64,000 nucleotides of DNA, taken from the NCBI RefSeq assembly GCF_050948215.1, contig NC_135152.1:6730310-6794309 (forward strand). The letters are read 5' to 3'. Below, in pieces: positions 59,633 through 64,000 of this stretch; position 1 is the stretch's first letter; the number at the start of each line of letters is the position of its first letter. This stretch comes from Halictus rubicundus (lineage: Eukaryota > Arthropoda > Insecta > Hymenoptera > Halictidae). Below the pieces are notes generated by a model that was given only the letters and a program-made list of their open reading frames with translations, did not search any database and was not told where the DNA came from. The position numbers were made by a program, and so were the translations under genes.

Positions 59633-62237
59633 ACCGGGTGGCCACGTCACGAGAAGGATGCTGCTTTAGAGACCCAAAGGGAACGAAATGGAATGAAAAT
59701 TTCGTCTGGCTTCTTTTTTACATTAATTTACAATTATTTTATAACTCGCTTATATTGAAACTCATACTTCAGCACCTTAATGCTAAGATGCTTCGACAAA
59801 TATCATCTCCGTCTAGCCGAAAGAAGTTGATCAATGGCTGATTGATCTTGAACTTGAGGTAGTCTTGAGCTTGAAAAACAATGAAATTAGGCACATTAAA
59901 ATGCAATACAACAGAGGAGAAAGTAAGGAGAAACAAAACATAGCAATGATGGAGGGCATCAACATACTCTCAATTTCGATCATTATGATCCAGGATCCAC
60001 CAGGTTAAAAACCCCGGCGAGAACTGAGGAGTGAGGATCGCGCACCGCCTTTTATATTCGCGAAATCCCACTCTGAATGCGCAGAAAATTGCGCGACGAA
60101 CTAGCTTAATCCAAACATTTCGTAATTATATAAACATCATCTCTCATTGTCTGTTAAACACTCCCTGGGCTTTTTCCCTTACATAAACTGTTAACAAAAA
60201 TAATCGGTAACCGCGGAGATACAATGAACTCCGTAAAGCGTAGCAATTGTAATAAATTTTCACCGCGAGGAAATTTTACCTTGCCATTGAAAATTTCATG
60301 GTAATTAAATGCTAATGTTTGCGCTGCGGCTTGGACTTATTGTTTACGCAAATGTATACCTTTAAACATTTTTAAATAACGTTCGCAGCGGGATATTCGA
60401 GTTTCATTTTCAGCGACGAGACCCGAACTTGTTTTCGGAGTATGTGCTACGAGCTAATTACATTATTTGGTTAATTTTCAATTTATCTCGTGGATATAGT
60501 TATTTCATGGCACAGAGAGAGATTCGGAGGTAATTCTACTTGATCAAAATTCGAATTCTGTTCAATATTCATTTATAACACCGATACCGCGCGCAAGTTT
60601 GCGATAAATCTAGCTTTTATCGCTTTCCGGATTAAATCGACAGCTTTCGAACAACGAACATTTATGTAACAAAGGGGACGCGACAAAACGAACTTGACGA
60701 AGGGAGATTATAAACCCTGATGCAATTTTATTAACCCTTTTTTTTTATTTCCCAGATAGCGTAATCCGCGAACAGGGACGTAAAACCACCTTTCAGAAAT
60801 CCCTGCGACGAATTACCGCACGAATATAAAATTTCTCATAAACATTATATACGACGAATAATGTTATTTGCGCTACACACGGTCTCCGGTGTCTCGGAAT
60901 ATTTTGCAAACATAAAGAGCGCAACCGGACGAGGAAAGTCCCTTTATTTCGTTGATGCGAATTACTCGTCGGCGTTCAGAGTATCAATTTAAATGGCTCG
61001 GATGTCGGCTAAAAGCACGGGATCGCGTTTAGGGAACCGGGTAAACAAAATAGCACGATGGTTTTTCGACAGCGTAGACACTTTTATACGTAAACGTGGG
61101 AACGCCGTGTTTCTTTTTTGTTTATTATTTTCCAACGGGAGCAACGAAAATATGCGGAACACGTTCCCGAGAGGTCCTCGGCGCCTCTTACGTGGCTGCA
61201 GCTTCGACGTTTTCACCGTAAATGATGGGGACCCAGTAAAAATCGCGAGCACGGACGCGCTGGAACGTCGCGCTGCTAATATTAACACTCCTCTGCCCGG
61301 AAGCATGCCAATAAACTTTTCAATGTCGCCAGCGTGCTCGAAAGGACCGCAATAATTTTCCTTTAAATGGTAATCTGCGAAGAAAGTGCCGTTGGTTCAT
61401 GATTTTCCGGTTTTACGTACTGAAACTACGCCAAGGACCATTTCTGTTAAAATGGTACTTAAGATTTAAGACATTGCAAAACATATTCATTACCTCTTAC
61501 ACCTCCAAGACCGCTTTGGAATAAAATTGATATCAAATTGATATCAAACTGATAAAAAATATCCATTTAATATTCAAAATACTCATTTGAGACATTGAAA
61601 AACATATTCCCTATGTTGAGGATGGCGTTGAAAAATCGTGGATAACTCGGTGAAGACACTTCTCGGAGGAAACGCGGGGAATAAACGATTATGTAAAAAG
61701 TTCCCGCGGAGTTGCCAGCTTGCAAAAGTTCTGGAAGAGCCGCGAAAAAATGGGTTCGCCAGTTCGCCGCGATTTTTCGACAAGCCGGAAGCAAGCGGGG
61801 CCAGGTAAAGGATGAAAACGGTCTGGGAACACGGAGCAAAGAGGAAGCAGCCGCGATTAGGAGGCATGTTCGTGTTACGAGCCCGCTTCCGGCCCACGTA
61901 GAACAGATTCCTCGGAAACTTGCCGGCAACGACGGATCCCCATTTAATATCCAGGAAGCCGTTCGAGCTCCGATCGGAATTTCGTGTCCGAAAGTTTCAC
62001 GCGTGACTTCGCGAAACGATCGGAACCGTCCGGCTGGCGTTAATACCGGCGAACCATCCACCGGCGAACTTATCTTTTGATCGTACGAGACCCCCGCGAA
62101 TTTTCTTCGATCCCAAACAATATCCTCGTTGATGCTACAGAACACAGGTGCGAGTTACGGTTCACCTGGAAAGACGCGTGACTCGGTGCACTAGTGTTGA
62201 TCGATCGGTCCTTGAAATTGTTGCTGTACATCCTTAA
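59633..62237. other. Intronic non-coding stretch
   Basis: AT-rich to about 60000, then GC/AT patchy DNA with no recognised exon. The minus-strand frame 61567-62145 (192 codons) and the overlapping plus-strand frame 61712-62080 match no family I know and lack splice support. Confidence 0.45.
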
Positions 62238-62472
62238 CACTTTGACTGGCAAACTAGAAACCTCAAATATTCCATAAAATCAAACTAAGTTATTTAACGA
62301 AGTAAAAATTGAAAAAAATTAAATGTATGATATTGAGTAGTCCTCCAACTTTCTTGAGTTTGACTGATCCCAATCAAATTAGGCACAATGAATGTATTAA
62401 CGTAAAAATGCATTTTAAAACCTGGACAAATATTTCCGTCACCCACATATGGGTGACATGGCAGTCAACGTG
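62238..62472. mobile_element. TTAA-type MITE (CACTTTGACTGGCA ends)
   Basis: TTAA lies on both sides (62234-62237 and 62473-62476). The left end is CACTTTGACTGGCA. The reverse complement of the right end is CACGTTGACTGCCA; 12 of 14 bases agree. The 235-bp body is AT-rich and non-coding. Confidence 0.8.
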
Positions 62473-62476
62473 TTAA

Positions 62477-64000
62477 AAGGGTTTTAAGTCGATGGGGAAT
62501 ACGAGAAAAATGTATTCTAGAGACTTCTGAATTTTAAAGGAGGCCATTTTTGAAGTCAGAGAACAGTAGATTTGTACCGTTTTATTATCTTGAAACTCTG
62601 AGAAGAATTTACTGGGTCATTAAAAAATTAAGGATTTTTTTTTTCTTTTGTGAGCCTCGAATCACTCCAGTATTTTTAAAGGGATGATTTATGAGATGAG
62701 AGAAAAATAGGCTTATAGTATGACCCACGTTCGTAATTGCGAAAATTCTTAAAGAGAGATTGCTATTTTTCAATTAAACGAAATTTCCACCGGATCGTAA
62801 ATGGCCAATGAGCTTCGTGTATTTTTGTAAACTACTCACAGTGATAAGTCACAAGAAATCGCGAATGCGCATAAACTCCGCGGTTCCTCCGTCACCGATA
62901 AGCCTGATTATTCGTTCGTAGATTGCGGAAGTTTATGCAAACGCGGATTTTTGCAGAACGGTCTAACGCTGCCGTCGCGAAATGTGACCTAATTTCCTGT
63001 ACGAGACATTCGACATTTTATCGACTTTTTTTATAATATCATCTTCATTTCTTTAATGTCCCCAGTCTTATGGGTTCTTTTATTTCGATCCTGGCGCCGT
63101 TAAATAATCGTAAATCACGATTTTGATTATCCCCGAGGAAATTGCCGTCGGCGTTTAACTAAAACTTGTTTCAATCTCGGAACAATTTCGGGTCGAGTGT
63201 TTATCGTGTCCCCGGCCGTCCGACAAAGCTAATTCGACGAAGTTAATGTACATACGTACCGGAAGTCCTTCATCTTCCCGTTCATTTTACCGTCTACTTC
63301 TTCACCGTTGATTCTAGGCGGCCGGGTTATGGCGAAATGAGTCGTTGCGGAGGGAACCAATTCCGCGAGTCTCTGTTTCAACGATATCCTTATCAAAGGC
63401 GGAATCGAGTTTCGGAATGGCGGGCTTCCCCGACCGAAAAGGAACAATTAAACGGGACGCGATTGCGACGCAAACTTGATACCGAGCGTCCTTATAAAGA
63501 ACCCGTCCAAATATCCTCGTTACGAAATAATTTAACTACAATTCCCGGGGAAATTATAGCGCCCCCCCCCCCTCTCCCATGGTTATTTCAACGTTTCCGC
63601 GAGAACAGCGCAGAAAGTATTCGATTTTATTTTGGTTACGGAGAAAAGTTTATGGAGAAATCGGTAAAGGCTCGGTAGGTTTAGCGTTAAAGAAAATTGC
63701 GAACCGGATCGAAGCACGGCTTCTTTTCGAAAAAATTGCACGCTTTCGGGGAACGCAGGTTCCGTCGGCTGACTTTTAATTACATAAAGTGCGGATCCAG
63801 CGTTAAGGTTCGGCCCCCGACCGTTTCGTTTGGTAATTTACCGGGTGATATCGAGATTGAATTGCGCCCAACCGGATAGTTCGTAACCGGTCCAGCAAAA
63901 CACGCAACAATTCAATTAAAACGTATCGCGGGTGTCCCGTCCTCCCCGCTTCGCCGCCGCGGATTGAAACCGCCTAGTCGAAATATTTCGAAAGCGGGGC
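62477..64000. other. Intronic non-coding stretch to window end
   Basis: AT-rich to 62990, then GC-rich. A C run near 63561-63570 is the only notable simple sequence. The frames at 63229-63879 lie on both strands and are unrecognised. Confidence 0.45.

Larger units (their letters stand above)
51945..64000 (+). other. First coding intron of P4HA, running past the window edge
   Basis: From the donor GTGAGT at 51945 to the end, no stretch encodes the expected continuation of the alpha-subunit N-terminal domain or the catalytic region. The intron is therefore inferred to be at least 12 kb. It contains the repeats listed separately. If an exon was missed through divergence, the intron would be shorter. 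Confidence 0.65.

Overview
This window is eukaryotic nuclear DNA, most probably from an insect and plausibly a hymenopteran (ant or bee). The reasons are a spliced gene exon with clean acceptor and donor signals, a mariner transposon, many small TTAA- and TA-flanked inverted-repeat elements (MITEs), abundant (CT)n/(GA)n microsatellites, and patchy base composition in which GC-rich islands alternate with AT-rich stretches. The taxonomic call is an inference; no species marker is visible. The window is extremely gene-poor: one coding exon is supported in 64 kb, and nearly all long open frames elsewhere are chance frames in low-complexity or GC-rich DNA. 

The one gene is the first coding exon of a prolyl 4-hydroxylase alpha subunit (51757-51944, plus strand): a signal peptide followed by the start of the N-terminal domain, between an acceptor at 51735-51736 and a donor at 51945. 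The acceptor implies an untranslated exon further upstream. The remaining coding exons are not seen in the 12 kb downstream, so the first coding intron runs past the right edge. About 240 bp upstream of the exon lies a decayed tandem duplicate of its 5' end, with the acceptor changed from CAG to GAG and the start codon from ATG to ACG. 

Mobile DNA, left to right: a 202-bp TTAA-type MITE (2.5 kb); a 1,269-bp mariner with a broken transposase (5.7-7.0 kb); two copies of a 240-bp TTAA-type MITE (10.4 and 20.9 kb); a 634-bp piggyBac deletion derivative that keeps both ends of its transposase (15.7 kb); a Tc1-like MITE with perfect 31-bp inverted repeats (22.2 kb); a tRNA-like SINE head (23.8 kb); two inverted copies of a 1-kb element carrying 5S rRNA (31.7 and 44.1 kb); a Tigger-like MITE (42.6 kb, with a fragment at 59.6 kb); a foldback element inserted in a tandem array (54.7 kb); and further TTAA-type MITEs (26.3 and 62.2 kb). 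Two more dispersed families recur across the window: one with AGTAGACTGTGG-like ends and one containing TTCACCTTGGCAACCCAG. 

Tandem arrays: a 192-bp two-part repeat (18.5-19.1 kb), a 162-bp repeat (42.9-43.4 kb), a degenerate repeat of about 140 bp with roughly ten copies (45.9-47.3 kb), and a 175-bp repeat (54.0-55.2 kb) split by the foldback element. Several blocks of one-sided strand composition (pyrimidine-rich at 7.4-9.5 and 14.6-14.8 kb; purine-rich at 24.1-25.1 kb) have no recognised gene. The most interesting signals are the 5S-bearing inverted pair, the decayed duplicate exon, the piggyBac derivative and the foldback insertion whose empty site can be read from the array itself.
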